This document shows positions 1 through 8,360 of a stretch of 64,000 nt of DNA, piece after piece. A model generated the notes under the pieces. That model searched no databases, was not told the origin of the DNA, and saw only the letters and a list, made by a program, of their open reading frames with translations. The DNA lies in NCBI GenBank assembly GCA_004292955.1, contig RDXX01000019.1, forward strand, positions 159,531-223,530, written 5' to 3'. The translations under genes and the position numbers were made by a program. The DNA comes from Oscillatoriales cyanobacterium (GTDB lineage Bacteria; Cyanobacteriota; Cyanobacteriia; Cyanobacteriales; Microcoleaceae). Within the stretch, counting starts at the first letter, position 1; each line of letters begins with the position of its first letter.

Positions 1-906
1 GAAAAAAGCATCTCCATTTTTTAATTGAGTCGTCGAACCAGTTAATACTACGTCTCCTTGAGAATTAACTGTCACTTCTCTTACACTTATCCCTTCACCC
101 GTCAACAACTGTGGCAAAGATGTAACTGGCAACACCCAAGTTTGAGGCAAACTACCAGCCATAGATTGCGGTTGAATCTCCAAACTTAACAGATTTCCCG
201 GTTGGCTAATTCTGACTAAATTCTCACCCGGAACCGCAGCAATCGTAATATTGCCTCCCGGTGCAGCAAGTTGTCCCGTACTCACAATCGTGCCGCCCAA
301 CAAAGTTAAACTCTGTCCCTGTTTCACAGCCAAACTACCTAAATTGATAATTGCTCCCGGCTGTAGATTTGTAAAAGCAAAACTGTTCGGACTTCCGACT
401 AATTGTGCATAATTATTCGTACCAACAGCATTAAACCAGTTATTGCCGAAACCAATTCCTGTCGCAGTCGTTGCGGTGAAAGAACCGGGAACATTTAAGC
501 TGGAATTTGCACCGAAAACAATCCCCGCCGGATTCATTAAAAATAAGTTGGCATTGCCGCCCGTAACTTGAATTAAGCCGTTAATTATGGAAGCATCGCC
601 GCCGACAACTCGCCCTAAAATATTGCGGATGTTGGAATTTGAGATAAAGTTAGCAGTTTGTCCTTGAGTTAAACCAAATTGTTGGAAACTGTGAAATAGA
701 TTTGTACCGTCGCTGGATTGTTGGCCGCCTTGGATGTTAAATTGGTTGCCACTGGGGGTGATTTGAGTATTCGTGCCGTCAGTGTCGGGGGTGATTTGGG
801 CTGTGGCTATTTGGGATGGGGTGAAAAGTCCTGTTTCCCAAGTTGCTAAGGTGCTGAAGGAGAGGAATGTTAGGAAAAATAGATTGTTTTTGTCCGCTGA
901 TTTCAT
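1..906 (-). CDS. Filamentous haemagglutinin N-terminal domain (two-partner secretion) protein, 3' end off the window
   Basis: The reading frame is open from an ATG at 906 to the window edge (302 codons seen). The start is a hydrophobic signal-like segment ([15 protein letters not shown]), followed by the TPS/haemagglutination-activity domain. Visible family motifs are [21 protein letters not shown] and [20 protein letters not shown]. In this family the domain directs passage through an outer-membrane TpsB/CdiB-type pore and folds as a beta-helix; the protein ends up secreted or on the cell surface. The C-terminal passenger, which would tell adhesin from toxin or CHAT fusion, lies outside the window. 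It is the last visible gene of a minus-strand series that starts with the sigma-like gene at 7454, but an array of repeats with a RAYT gene (971-2365) separates it from the others. Start and family are well supported; specific role unknown. Confidence 0.88.
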   Translation of the reverse strand, partial: MKSADKNNLFFLTFLSFSTLATWETGLFTPSQIATAQITPDTDGTNTQITPSGNQFNIQGGQQSSDGTNLFHSFQQFGLTQGQTANFISNSNIRNILGRVVGGDASIINGLIQVTGGNANLFLMNPAGIVFGANSSLNVPGSFTATTATGIGFGNNWFNAVGTNNYAQLVGSPNSFAFTNLQPGAIINLGSLAVKQGQSLTLLGGTIVSTGQLAAPGGNITIAAVPGENLVRISQPGNLLSLEIQPQSMAGSLPQTWVLPVTSLPQLLTGEGISVREVTVNSQGDVVLTGSTTQLKNGDAFF

Positions 907-970
907 GGTTTTTGTTAGTAGATGATATGATGATAATAAATTAATTGACAATCAATATCAGGACAATCCT

Positions 971-1162
971 GTAGGGGCGGGTTCGCCGAAATATATGATA
1001 CCCAACGACAATTATAAAAACCCGCCCCCACCCAGCCCAAAAATTAAGAATACATTGAATTTAACCATGTGGCGGGGAGGTTTTTGGGGGTTATTGGTTG
1101 GGTTGGGGCGGGTTTTTGAGATAGTTTGTGAGTGACAAATTCGGTGGCGAACCCGCCCCTAC
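971..1162. repeat. GC-rich nested inverted-repeat element, copy 1
   Basis: A 192-bp element opens with GTAGGGGCGGGTTC and closes with GAACCCGCCCCTAC (outer inverted repeat). Inside is a second inverted pair, AACCCGCCCCCACCCA and TGGGTTGGGGCGGGTT, around the sequence TTAAGAATACATTGAATTTAA. It is one of four related copies around the RAYT gene. REP-like mobilisable element by structure and company; no coding sense. Confidence 0.8.
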
Positions 1163-1207
1163 GAATTTGGGCATAAAATACGATAAAGAATATTTTATCA
1201 CCATCCT

Positions 1208-1397
1208 GTAGGGGCGGGTTCACCGAATTATATGACACCCAACGACAATTATAAAAACCCGCCCCCACCCACCCAGAAATTAAGAATACATTGAATTCAA
1301 CCATGTAGCGGGGAGGTTTTTGGGGCTTATTGGTTGGGTTGGGCGGGTTTTTGAGATTGTTTGTGAGTGACAACTTCGCTGGCGAACCCGCCCTTAC
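1208..1397. repeat. GC-rich nested inverted-repeat element, copy 2
   Basis: A second near-identical copy of the element at 971-1162, in the same orientation and 45 bp after it. It lies just downstream of the RAYT stop codon (1409, read leftwards). The same outer arms (GTAGGGGCGGGTTC / GAACCCGCCCTTAC) and inner arms are present. Confidence 0.8.
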
Positions 1398-1408
1398 GAA
1401 TTCTGTTT

Positions 1409-1969
1409 TTAAGATCGTAAATTCATCAATAATACATTTTTACTGTCTAATTTAATATTGATTCTCTTGGAATTGCAAAACTTTTTAGATGGGTACATTT
1501 CATCGGTTTCCCACTTATACGGATTGTTGATAATATATTCCTGAATTTTGGCAAACGTTGTCTCATCGCGAATAATATGTTCGTAATAACCCCTTTGCCA
1601 TACCTGGATTCCTGAAACACGGCGTAGTTGATTGATACGACTGGAAGAAAATGTTTTAAAACCTCTCACAATTTCCGATAACCCATGACGTTTATCCTGA
1701 TTTTCTATGATGATGATTCCATGAAAATGATTCGGCATAATGACAAAAGAATCTAATTCTATATGAGGATATACTGTCTTGAGATTAAACCAATTAAATT
1801 TGACGACTTCACCGTAACGGCTTAATAGCATATTTTGTTCTTCAATGTCACCTAATAAACACTGACGTTGCCAAATACAACTTGTCACAAAATATGCACC
1901 AGGTTGGCTGTAATCATATCCGGGGAGACGAATAGAACGACGATGATGAATATTGGGATTGTATTTCAT
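1409..1969 (-). CDS. REP-associated tyrosine transposase (RAYT / Y1_Tnp, IS200-like)
   Basis: This is a 186-residue protein of the Y1 HUH single-strand transposase superfamily. It starts MKYNPNIHHRRSIRLPGYDY, continues with GAYFVTSCIWQRQCLLG, carries the HUH motif in VIMPNHFHGIIII, and has the catalytic-tyrosine region QRGYYEHIIRDE followed by IQEYIINNPYKW, all typical of RAYTs. RAYTs cut and move short palindromic REP elements rather than themselves. The ATG at 1969 was chosen because the frame continues upstream only through the repeat element at 2014-2205, which is not protein-like. The gene is bracketed by four copies of a GC-rich nested palindrome, which are its likely substrates. All catalytic motifs are intact. 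Confidence 0.9.
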   Translation of the reverse strand: MKYNPNIHHRRSIRLPGYDYSQPGAYFVTSCIWQRQCLLGDIEEQNMLLSRYGEVVKFNWFNLKTVYPHIELDSFVIMPNHFHGIIIIENQDKRHGLSEIVRGFKTFSSSRINQLRRVSGIQVWQRGYYEHIIRDETTFAKIQEYIINNPYKWETDEMYPSKKFCNSKRINIKLDSKNVLLMNLRS

Positions 1970-2013
1970 ATTTTTTGTAATCAACACAATATCGAATATT
2001 GTATCACAATCCT

Positions 2014-2205
2014 GTAGGGGCGGGTTCACCGAAATATATGACACCCAACGACAATTATAAAAACCCGCCCCCACCCAGCCCAAAAATTAACAATACATTG
2101 AATTTAACCATGTGGCGGGGAGATTTTTGGGGGTTATTGGTTGGGTTGGGGCGGGTTTTTGAGATTGTTTGTTGGTGACAGAATTAATGGCGAACCCGCC
2201 CCTAC
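2014..2205. repeat. GC-rich nested inverted-repeat element, copy 3
   Basis: Full-length copy immediately upstream of the RAYT start, same orientation as copies 1 and 2. Its right flank (GGGCATAAAATACGATAAAG and on) is identical to the right flank of copy 1, so at least the stretch following the element was duplicated together with it. Confidence 0.8.
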
Positions 2206-2246
2206 GAATTTGGGCATAAAATACGATAAAGAATATTTTATCATCA

Positions 2247-2365
2247 TTAAGAATACATTGAATTTAACCATGTGGCAGGGAGGTTTTCGGGGGTTATTGG
2301 TTGGGTGGGGGCGGGTTTTTGAGATTGTTTGTTGGTGACAGAATTAATGGCGAACCCGCCCCTAC
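2247..2365. repeat. GC-rich nested inverted-repeat element, copy 4 (left-truncated)
   Basis: It begins inside the element at the AAGAATACATTGAATTTAAC core and runs to the right end (GAACCCGCCCCTAC). The left outer and inner arms are missing. Copies 3-4 have the same order and linker as copies 1-2, as expected from duplication followed by a deletion. Confidence 0.75.
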
Positions 2366-2422
2366 GAATTTGGGTTATTGCGACATTGCAAATTGACCGA
2401 TAATTCATCTCCAAACCCATTA

Positions 2423-3619
2423 CTATTTCCTTTCTTCTCTCCTTTGCACATCTTGCAACTGCTTCCCTATTTTTTCTACCATCTGCACATCTCCCAAAGT
2501 TTGATATCCCTCTTTTGCCAACTTCAAATACTGCATCGCTTCCAGATTCTCCCTCATAGATGAATGGACTTCTCCCAAACCGTAGCGCGCCTCTGTTAGC
2601 TCTTCGATATCGTCCGGTTTTGCTGTACTAATCGCCTTTAAATAGTAGAATTTAGCCTGCGGCATTAGTTGCGATCGCCCTTGATACATTTCTCCCAACG
2701 TGCGGTAGATGGGCGGTGTCTCAACTCCCGCTGCTGGTAAGCTTTCTAGGATTTCTATTGCTTCGGCAATCAAGTTGGCGCTACGATATATCTGTGCGAT
2801 CGCCAATTTCTGACTCGCTGCATTCGGTACTTGTTGCTCGATCGTCCGTACAGCCTCCTTAACCCCTTCCACCTCCTTCTCATCCAACACTCGAAACTCT
2901 GTATCCCCCTCCCCGAGAGGACTTTCCGAAGAAACCCCCGTATTCGCCTCCACAATCAACCTGTACTTAAAACCCGGTTTCAGCGCCGGTTCCCCCGGAT
3001 ACACCGCCTCAGTACCGTTAACCGTCATTTCCCAATTTAACTTCGTTTTATTTTCGAGAATGCTCAACCTATAGCTAGTCGCACCCGCAACCGGATTCCA
3101 GCGCAAAATTGGCTTATTTCCTAACAATTTCGTCCGCCTCGGACTGATTATATAAGGAATTGGCGCCTTGTTCCAAACAATTTGATCGTCGCCGCGATCG
3201 GGACATCTAATTAAATTTTTATTGCACTCATCCTTCGACTTTTCGCTAGCCAACAAACAGCTATTTAATTGATTGTCACCCGCCTTAATTGACTTAATTC
3301 CTAAATCTGCACATTGAATCGTAATTTGTCCGGTTTGTGAAGTTTGCAGTTTGTCACCCGGATAAATCGGCGTACCCGCGCTGGGGCGAATATTTCTGCC
3401 ATCTTGACGCTGTAGTTGCACTTCACCGCTAATATTTAGGATTTGTCCGTTGGGTATTCTTGTCGTTGCTGCGATTGCTGGGGAAATTATCGGATTGTTG
3501 GCGGATATTTTGGATAAATTGGCGTCAATTCCGAAGTGGGGATGAGGCAAAATATCGATCGCAATCAACGTAAATGCGATCGCGCTTGCACCCATAACAA
3601 CAGTCGTCTGTTTTTTCAT
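2423..3619 (-). CDS. Secreted FecR-like / TPR protein of the CHAT cluster
   Basis: A 398-residue protein. The N-terminus MKKQTTVVMGASAIAFTLIAI is a signal peptide or membrane anchor. Next comes a FecR-like stretch (ISGEVQLQRQDGRNIRPSAG...YPGDKLQTSQTGQITIQC), then a fibronectin-like segment (ISPRRTKLLGNKPILRWNPVAGATSYRLSI), then three or four TPR-like helical pairs to the C-terminus. The product is predicted to be exported and to act as a protein-binding scaffold. Its ATG overlaps the TGA of the CHAT gene by four bases (ATGA at 3616-3619), so the two are translationally coupled. The frame could open further upstream, but the overlap and signal peptide fix the start at 3619. Exact function unknown. 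Confidence 0.8.
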   Translation of the reverse strand: MKKQTTVVMGASAIAFTLIAIDILPHPHFGIDANLSKISANNPIISPAIAATTRIPNGQILNISGEVQLQRQDGRNIRPSAGTPIYPGDKLQTSQTGQITIQCADLGIKSIKAGDNQLNSCLLASEKSKDECNKNLIRCPDRGDDQIVWNKAPIPYIISPRRTKLLGNKPILRWNPVAGATSYRLSILENKTKLNWEMTVNGTEAVYPGEPALKPGFKYRLIVEANTGVSSESPLGEGDTEFRVLDEKEVEGVKEAVRTIEQQVPNAASQKLAIAQIYRSANLIAEAIEILESLPAAGVETPPIYRTLGEMYQGRSQLMPQAKFYYLKAISTAKPDDIEELTEARYGLGEVHSSMRENLEAMQYLKLAKEGYQTLGDVQMVEKIGKQLQDVQRREERK

Positions 3620-5496
3620 TGACTTTTTCCTATTATTGGTAAACGTTCCTTTGCCATTTGGATACATTCATCTTGTTCTGGTATGCTGGGATTGGCAGAT
3701 TTCAGTGTTTCTTGCCAATGTGTGAGTGCTTCTTGTGGTTTCCCTTTAGCTTCCAGTACCTGCGCTAAAAGACATTGAGCTTCTGGAGTCTTATTGCTGA
3801 GAGATATTGCTTTTCTTAAGTCGGTTTCCGCTGCGTCGTATCGCTTTTGATTCAATCGCACCCAGCCGCGATTCTTAAAACAAGCTGATTTTACTCCATC
3901 AAATTGAGTTTGTTCTAAACACATTCCGATTACTTTTAAAGCGGATTCAGGTTTGTTTTTGATAATTAGCGATCGAGATATTTGAGCATAAGCTTCTGGA
4001 AGTCCTCGCCAGACTGCTTGTTTCATTGCTTCTCGCGCACACTCGTCTTCATTTAATTGATCGCACAGCAAAGATAAGTTATAGGAAGACTCGCCGTTAG
4101 TAGGATTGATTGATGCAGCTAAATTGTATGAAACTTTCGCGATTAAAAATTGATTGTTGCGGTGGTTTTCTATCCCAAATGTGTTGATCGCAGATGCCAG
4201 ATGCGGGCCGATGAGTGGATAGCCGATCGCCAAACCAGCTAAACTGATGCTGGTACGCTGCATAAATTTAGTTGGAATCGTAAATTGCGGGTGGTTTGGG
4301 CGATTCCCTACGGGATAGCTTCGCTTCACCGGGGCTACATCATCTGTCGGTGCAGCGAAAGGGCGATCGCACTTTAATTCTAATAATTTTAATCCCTCAA
4401 AAGTTGGATGCTGGCAAAGCATTGGTATGCCACTCGCGCCAGGAAATTGATTTTCATAGCGCAGTAAATCATTCTTAGCTTTTCGTACTGCTAAAAATAG
4501 AGGTTCTTTGAGGGCTAAATATCTAAACAAAGACTTCACAAATTCCTGAGCAATAAAATCCGGGATTGGCGCCCGCATCACAATCACTGATGGCAAAGAA
4601 ATACCTTCTGTGACTAAATCTGCTGCTATACCCATGCTCGAACAAGAATTAAAAATTAGTAATTCCAATCCTTTGACAATAGCTCGTTTGAGACCTTCTT
4701 TAAAGTCTTGTACGGTGACAGTATTGTCTGCAACTTCTTGATTTATATATAGCAATCCGTTGGCACCATTGATATCGCTATCGCTGTGCCCCGCATAAAA
4801 TAAAACTTGCCAGCCTTTGTCATCAAATAACTGGTTGCGTAACTCTTGGGAATTTGGTTCTTGAAGAAATTGTAAGTCGCAGCTATCGCCCAGATATTTT
4901 GTGATTTCCGTTGCATCTTTGCTGACATCAATTCCCTGGCTGTTGCCTAAAACACATAAAATTCTGCCTCGCGAACCTAGAGGTATTCCCCCTATCATTG
5001 CCTCTTGGGGAGTTTTTTTGTATTCAGGGGAACTGCCGATAATTTCACAGTTATTGTAGTCTTCGCGAAACTGCCACACATCCCAAGGCAACTGCCAAAT
5101 CTCAGAGTTATTGCATTCTAAAAATATTTCAACTAATTCGTCTCGGTTGCTAATTTCTGTTCTGAGTTTTACCTCTATTTTTCTGTAAAACTCATCAGCA
5201 CTCAACCACTTGTTCATCTCTTTTTTCAAACCTTCATATATAATATTAGGCTTGTCTTCAGAGATATTTGTTTTGCCCGCAGGCTTGATTTTGATTCGAG
5301 AACTGCTTCTGTGATGTTGGGTGGCGCGACAACTAACTTTCCACCTTTTGTGCAACTCGTCAACCTCAGGTGCTGGCAGCAAGCTTCCTAAATATTTAGC
5401 GACAGTTTCTCCTTGTTTTTTAAACTCCGCTGTCACGCAAGAAAAACCTTTTTGAAAATCTCCCGATCCCAAAGCCAAGATAACTGTACTGCTCAT
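3616..5496 (-). CDS. CHAT-domain (caspase-like) protease with membrane segment and TPR repeats
   Basis: A 626-residue protein. The CHAT peptidase core is at about residues 120-380 with the expected His/Cys dyad: H237 in VLFYAGHSDSD and C285 in LELLIFNSCSSMG. A hydrophobic segment follows near residues 415-435 (SLAGLAIGYPLIGPHLASAI), then TPR motifs to the end. CHAT proteases are clan CD cysteine peptidases; in bacteria they are known to be switched on by partner sensor proteins. The start at ATG 5496 is preferred over an upstream TTG at 5538 that would overlap the DUF1822 gene. The linker near residue 380 (CDRPFAAP) is encoded by HIP1-type repeat DNA. It sits between a DUF1822 gene and a coupled FecR/TPR gene, so it is probably part of one operon. 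Substrate unknown. Confidence 0.87.
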   Translation of the reverse strand: MSSTVILALGSGDFQKGFSCVTAEFKKQGETVAKYLGSLLPAPEVDELHKRWKVSCRATQHHRSSSRIKIKPAGKTNISEDKPNIIYEGLKKEMNKWLSADEFYRKIEVKLRTEISNRDELVEIFLECNNSEIWQLPWDVWQFREDYNNCEIIGSSPEYKKTPQEAMIGGIPLGSRGRILCVLGNSQGIDVSKDATEITKYLGDSCDLQFLQEPNSQELRNQLFDDKGWQVLFYAGHSDSDINGANGLLYINQEVADNTVTVQDFKEGLKRAIVKGLELLIFNSCSSMGIAADLVTEGISLPSVIVMRAPIPDFIAQEFVKSLFRYLALKEPLFLAVRKAKNDLLRYENQFPGASGIPMLCQHPTFEGLKLLELKCDRPFAAPTDDVAPVKRSYPVGNRPNHPQFTIPTKFMQRTSISLAGLAIGYPLIGPHLASAINTFGIENHRNNQFLIAKVSYNLAASINPTNGESSYNLSLLCDQLNEDECAREAMKQAVWRGLPEAYAQISRSLIIKNKPESALKVIGMCLEQTQFDGVKSACFKNRGWVRLNQKRYDAAETDLRKAISLSNKTPEAQCLLAQVLEAKGKPQEALTHWQETLKSANPSIPEQDECIQMAKERLPIIGKSQ

Positions 5497-5527
5497 AAAT
5501 TGGATGTCATTGCAGTTAATCAAAGTA

Positions 5528-6685
5528 TCATACCACAAAATTTTCTGTTATGGTAAAATCATCTAAAGCTACTCGAATAGTAAAGCTTTCTTCTGGGTCT
5601 ACGTAAAAATCGTTGAGCAAAATGCACTTATTCTGAACAGTTGATTTTACTTCATGTAAATTTTCTCCTAGATCAGAGATTAAGGACAATTTAATATTGG
5701 TTGGCAAGTAACGATCGCCGATCGCCGGATGCAACTGAACGTGAACTCTGACAGCGCGATCGCTATCTTCGGCAATCCCCACCAACAACGCAACAGTTGT
5801 CCTACCCAAACGCATTCCCAAATCAATCAACTTTGCCCGCACGATATCAGCTTCGGGAAACATATCGATACTGCTTTGATGTCCGCGTAAAGTATCTTCC
5901 GATCTGGAATTACCACCTGATCGGAATACAAAAGCTGGGTTTTCATCAGGAAAAATGAGCTCTTCTAAATTTTGTTTACCTTCCTCAATTTTCTGCCAAC
6001 TTGTTTCTGCAACATTCTTTAACCAATTGCGTAAATTAGATTTTACCGGATTTTCAATCTCAGTCGGTTCAGTCTCGGGCTGCGGATCGAATATCGATTC
6101 AACAGACTCCCAATCCGATGTAAATATATTCTCCAACCACTGACGCAGATCGACTTTAGATTCATAGATTCTTTCAAGGTGAAGCAAGAAGTCATCCAGA
6201 GGATGTAAATCTCTCAATACTAATTCACCTGAATCCGCCGTCGGAGAAAATCCCAGCAATCTTGCTTCCTTTTCATCCTCATCAATTTCTACTACAATAT
6301 AACCAATACGTTCCTCCCTAGCTTCGGTAGGAACGCGGCAGATTTCAGGTAAATTTATACCAGAATTTTGATTGCCATTTTCTCCTTGTTTGTGTTCAGC
6401 CCTAATTGGACAACACTCAATTTTGCCCAAGCCTTTAACATATAAATCTGCCACATTCTCAAACAGGCGAATAACTGGATTCCAGCTATCGCATTGAGTT
6501 AAATCAGTTTCAATATCTAATATTTTAAAATAATCGGCAACTACCAACACAGCCAAAGTGTTGAGATAAATCTGTTCAACTTTTTGCGGGTGTTGGTGTT
6601 CGCAAGCAAATTGCCATGCTAGATGAATTGCCTTTTGGGTAATTGGCATTGGCAATGATTGGGTTGTAGTAGTATTGTTCTTCAT
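5528..6685 (-). CDS. DUF1822 family protein
   Basis: A 385-residue protein of the cyanobacterial DUF1822 family. N-terminal signature: HLAWQFACEHQHPQKVEQIYLNTLAVLVVADYFKILDIETDL. A central region follows containing RIGYIVVEIDEDEKEARLLGF, and a C-terminal beta-rich part ends with IRVALDDFTITENFVV. No catalytic motif or membrane segment is visible, so it is likely cytosolic. In cyanobacterial genomes this family often sits beside sigma-like and CHAT genes, as here: the sigma-like gene ends 25 bp upstream and the CHAT gene starts 31 bp downstream. The middle (residues ~200-250) holds two copies of an 'RxWLxNxxxxxWxxxE' pattern (QWLENIFTSDWESVE, NWLKNVAETSWQKIE). Role unknown; adaptor or regulator is inference from context. 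Confidence 0.85.
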   Translation of the reverse strand: MKNNTTTTQSLPMPITQKAIHLAWQFACEHQHPQKVEQIYLNTLAVLVVADYFKILDIETDLTQCDSWNPVIRLFENVADLYVKGLGKIECCPIRAEHKQGENGNQNSGINLPEICRVPTEAREERIGYIVVEIDEDEKEARLLGFSPTADSGELVLRDLHPLDDFLLHLERIYESKVDLRQWLENIFTSDWESVESIFDPQPETEPTEIENPVKSNLRNWLKNVAETSWQKIEEGKQNLEELIFPDENPAFVFRSGGNSRSEDTLRGHQSSIDMFPEADIVRAKLIDLGMRLGRTTVALLVGIAEDSDRAVRVHVQLHPAIGDRYLPTNIKLSLISDLGENLHEVKSTVQNKCILLNDFYVDPEESFTIRVALDDFTITENFVV

Positions 6686-6710
6686 TTCCCGATTTTAACT
6701 CCTTGTATGA

Positions 6711-7454
6711 TTAATAGCCACTGTCTTCTCGAAATTGTTGCAAATGAGGCCGACATTTCTTTCGGTAAAAGCTATATATTGTAGGATAAGCACAGCCAAA
6801 CTCCGTTGCTATTGTGGTAAAATCTTTACCAGATGCTCTGCTTCTCAATATAACTTGACAAGTCAGATCTTTCCGCCCTCGAATGTACTCGTTTAATATC
6901 CCATCAGGATTAGTTTCGATCCAGTTTTTGACGTGTTCAAATAATTGAATACATTCGACTGTATGACTGTCATCCTCAGCAGGTAAAGTCTCTATTCGAT
7001 CGATCGCAGTTCCGTCTTCTAAAACAAGTTGTCGATCGTCTCTCCTGCTATTTTCTCGATCTACCCTCACCGCCCAATTTTGCAGCCGTCGCTTCAAATA
7101 ATAATTGAACCAAGTTATGACATTACCCCGATCGCGATCGTACTGAGTGCCGGTGCGGGATTCGCACAAATTGCTATAGAAAAACTCCCACTGTTCTTGG
7201 ACAGCATCTTCATAGTAAGGTACCTTGTCTTTCCAGATCAGGCCCGAGTTTTTCATTTTAGTCACAAGCTGATTCAACAAACGTTTTAGCTTCCAAGAAT
7301 TCGAGGCCTCCTCCCTAATTAGGGTGACAAGGCTGTCTAACTCTTGATAGAGAAGTTTGCGATCGCAATTTCGAGATTTTCCTGAGTCCCCAACAGGATC
7401 GGAGTCGTCGGATGAGTGGTCTTCCCCCTCGGAGGGGTGGGATTGATCGTTCAT
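6711..7454 (-). CDS. Sigma-70-like transcription factor, first gene of the CHAT cluster
   Basis: A 247-residue protein. The middle resembles sigma region 2 (NVITWFNYYLKRRLQNWAVRV) and the C-terminus carries a region-4-like helix-turn-helix (DFTTIATEFGCAYPTIYSFYRKK). The acidic N-terminus is low complexity (SEGEDHSSDDSD). Cyanobacteria have a group of such divergent sigma-like proteins placed before DUF1822/CHAT genes. ATG 7454 is preferred to the upstream TTG at 7472. A conserved element of about 33 bp lies 33 bp upstream of the start (7487-7519, reading toward the gene) and recurs twice in front of the divergent RTX gene. The protein is therefore a candidate regulator of both units and of itself; that is inference. 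Confidence 0.72.
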   Translation of the reverse strand: MNDQSHPSEGEDHSSDDSDPVGDSGKSRNCDRKLLYQELDSLVTLIREEASNSWKLKRLLNQLVTKMKNSGLIWKDKVPYYEDAVQEQWEFFYSNLCESRTGTQYDRDRGNVITWFNYYLKRRLQNWAVRVDRENSRRDDRQLVLEDGTAIDRIETLPAEDDSHTVECIQLFEHVKNWIETNPDGILNEYIRGRKDLTCQVILRSRASGKDFTTIATEFGCAYPTIYSFYRKKCRPHLQQFREDSGY

Positions 7455-7486
7455 AGTGAAGTGCGGCCGCAACTTTGTTCCTACAC

Positions 7487-7519
7487 TTATTTATCAGGGT
7501 GAGTTCGATCGTTTTATGC
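7487..7519 (-). promoter_or_regulatory. Conserved control element, copy C (toward sigma-like gene)
   Basis: Read on the minus strand it is GCATAAAAC, nine variable bases, then CACCCTGATAAATAA, with AAAAAACTT about 12 bases upstream. Copies A and B on the plus strand have the same two blocks at the same spacing. It ends 33 bp before the sigma-like ATG. CATAAA and GATAAA are 17 bp apart, which would suit -35/-10 boxes of an alternative sigma factor, but an activator site is equally possible. Confidence 0.6.
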
Positions 7520-7629
7520 GAAATTCTGAAAGTTTTTTGTGGCTGATGGTTGAAAGTCTTGCGGTGCGGTAGGTTTTGCTGTGAAATTAAATGTGAATTT
7601 TTGTTGAAACTTATGAACTCTCACCAAAT

Positions 7630-7828
7630 AAACCCGGTTTTTGGGGTTAGCGCGTCAGAATTGAGAAACCGGGTTTCTGCGTAAAATCCGGTGGGGAGGC
7701 GAAAAATATCAGAGAAACCCGGTTTCTGGGCCTGGGCGCGAGAGGATTTACGCACTTTAACCAAAGAAACCGGGTTTTTACCAAATTTTTCGACTACGGC
7801 GAAGTTTCCGCAAAAAAACCCGGTTTCT
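7630..7828. repeat. Cluster of five AGAAACCGGGTTTCT-type palindromic arms
   Basis: Arms at 7630-7642, 7664-7678, 7713-7727, 7765-7778 and 7812-7828 alternate in orientation (AGAAACCGGGTTTCT / AGAAACCCGGTTTCT), so neighbouring arms can pair into hairpins. The cluster fills the space between the divergent sigma-like and RTX genes. The same arms recur at 15818, 20842, 26415, 26464, 48700 and 48751. Short interspersed repeat family; a terminator or insulator role is possible. Confidence 0.75.
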
Positions 7829-7939
7829 GGGCCCATGCGTGAGTCCTCAATCGATCGCCCCTAAAACCCCGCAAACACCCATCCTTCCGTACTTTTACCC
7901 AGTGTTTGCCAAAGTTTACAAAAAAAACTTGAGATTTTT

Positions 7940-7972
7940 GCATAAAACCACCGAGCTCACCCTGATAAGTAA
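7940..7972 (+). promoter_or_regulatory. Conserved control element, copy A (toward RTX gene)
   Basis: GCATAAAAC, nine-base spacer CACCGAGCT, CACCCTGATAAGTAA. It points to the RTX gene 8361-15785 from 389 bp away. See copies B and C. Confidence 0.6.
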
Positions 7973-8082
7973 ACAGGAACAACAAAAAGGCAACGAGGTC
8001 AAACCTCAAACCCCCAAAACACCCGTTGTTCCGTACTTTCACCCAGTTTTCGCAAAACTTTCAAAAAAAACTTGAGAGTTTT

Positions 8083-8115
8083 GCATAAAACCACTGAGTT
8101 CACCCTGATAAATAA
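8083..8115 (+). promoter_or_regulatory. Conserved control element, copy B (toward RTX gene)
   Basis: GCATAAAAC, nine-base spacer CACTGAGTT, CACCCTGATAAATAA, followed by ACAGAAGGG. It lies 245 bp upstream of the RTX ATG. The two copies in series suggest tandem promoters or tandem activator sites with a long 5' leader (8116-8360), which itself contains HIP1 octamers and a GCGTAGGCGTAAGCC-type short repeat. Confidence 0.6.
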
Positions 8116-8360
8116 ACAGAAGGGAAATTACGAACTGCGTAGGCGTAAGCCGGGGCGTAGCCATCGCACTTGTTGAGATTTATTCAAAAGTGCGATCGCC
8201 CGTAACTTCCCGATCGAACATCGTATTTCGCGAGACTTCAGTTTGGGTAAATGACGGATCTACGGCAGTTCGAGAGTGCAGAAGTGCGATCGGGCTTGTC
8301 GATAGAGTCGCTTTGTCAATTTTCAGAACACATTGTATCTACCACGCGAGGATAAAAATC

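Larger units (their letters stand above)
7861..8119 (+). repeat. Imperfect tandem duplication of a ~116-bp promoter-proximal unit
   Basis: Units 7861-7976 and 8004-8119 share CCGTACTTTYACCCAG, then AAAAAAAACTTGAGA, GCATAAAACCACYGAG and TCACCCTGATAARTAAACAG. The conservation is highest in the last ~60 bases, which contain control elements A and B. A related inverted copy lies at 7487-7545 before the sigma-like gene. Confidence 0.7.
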
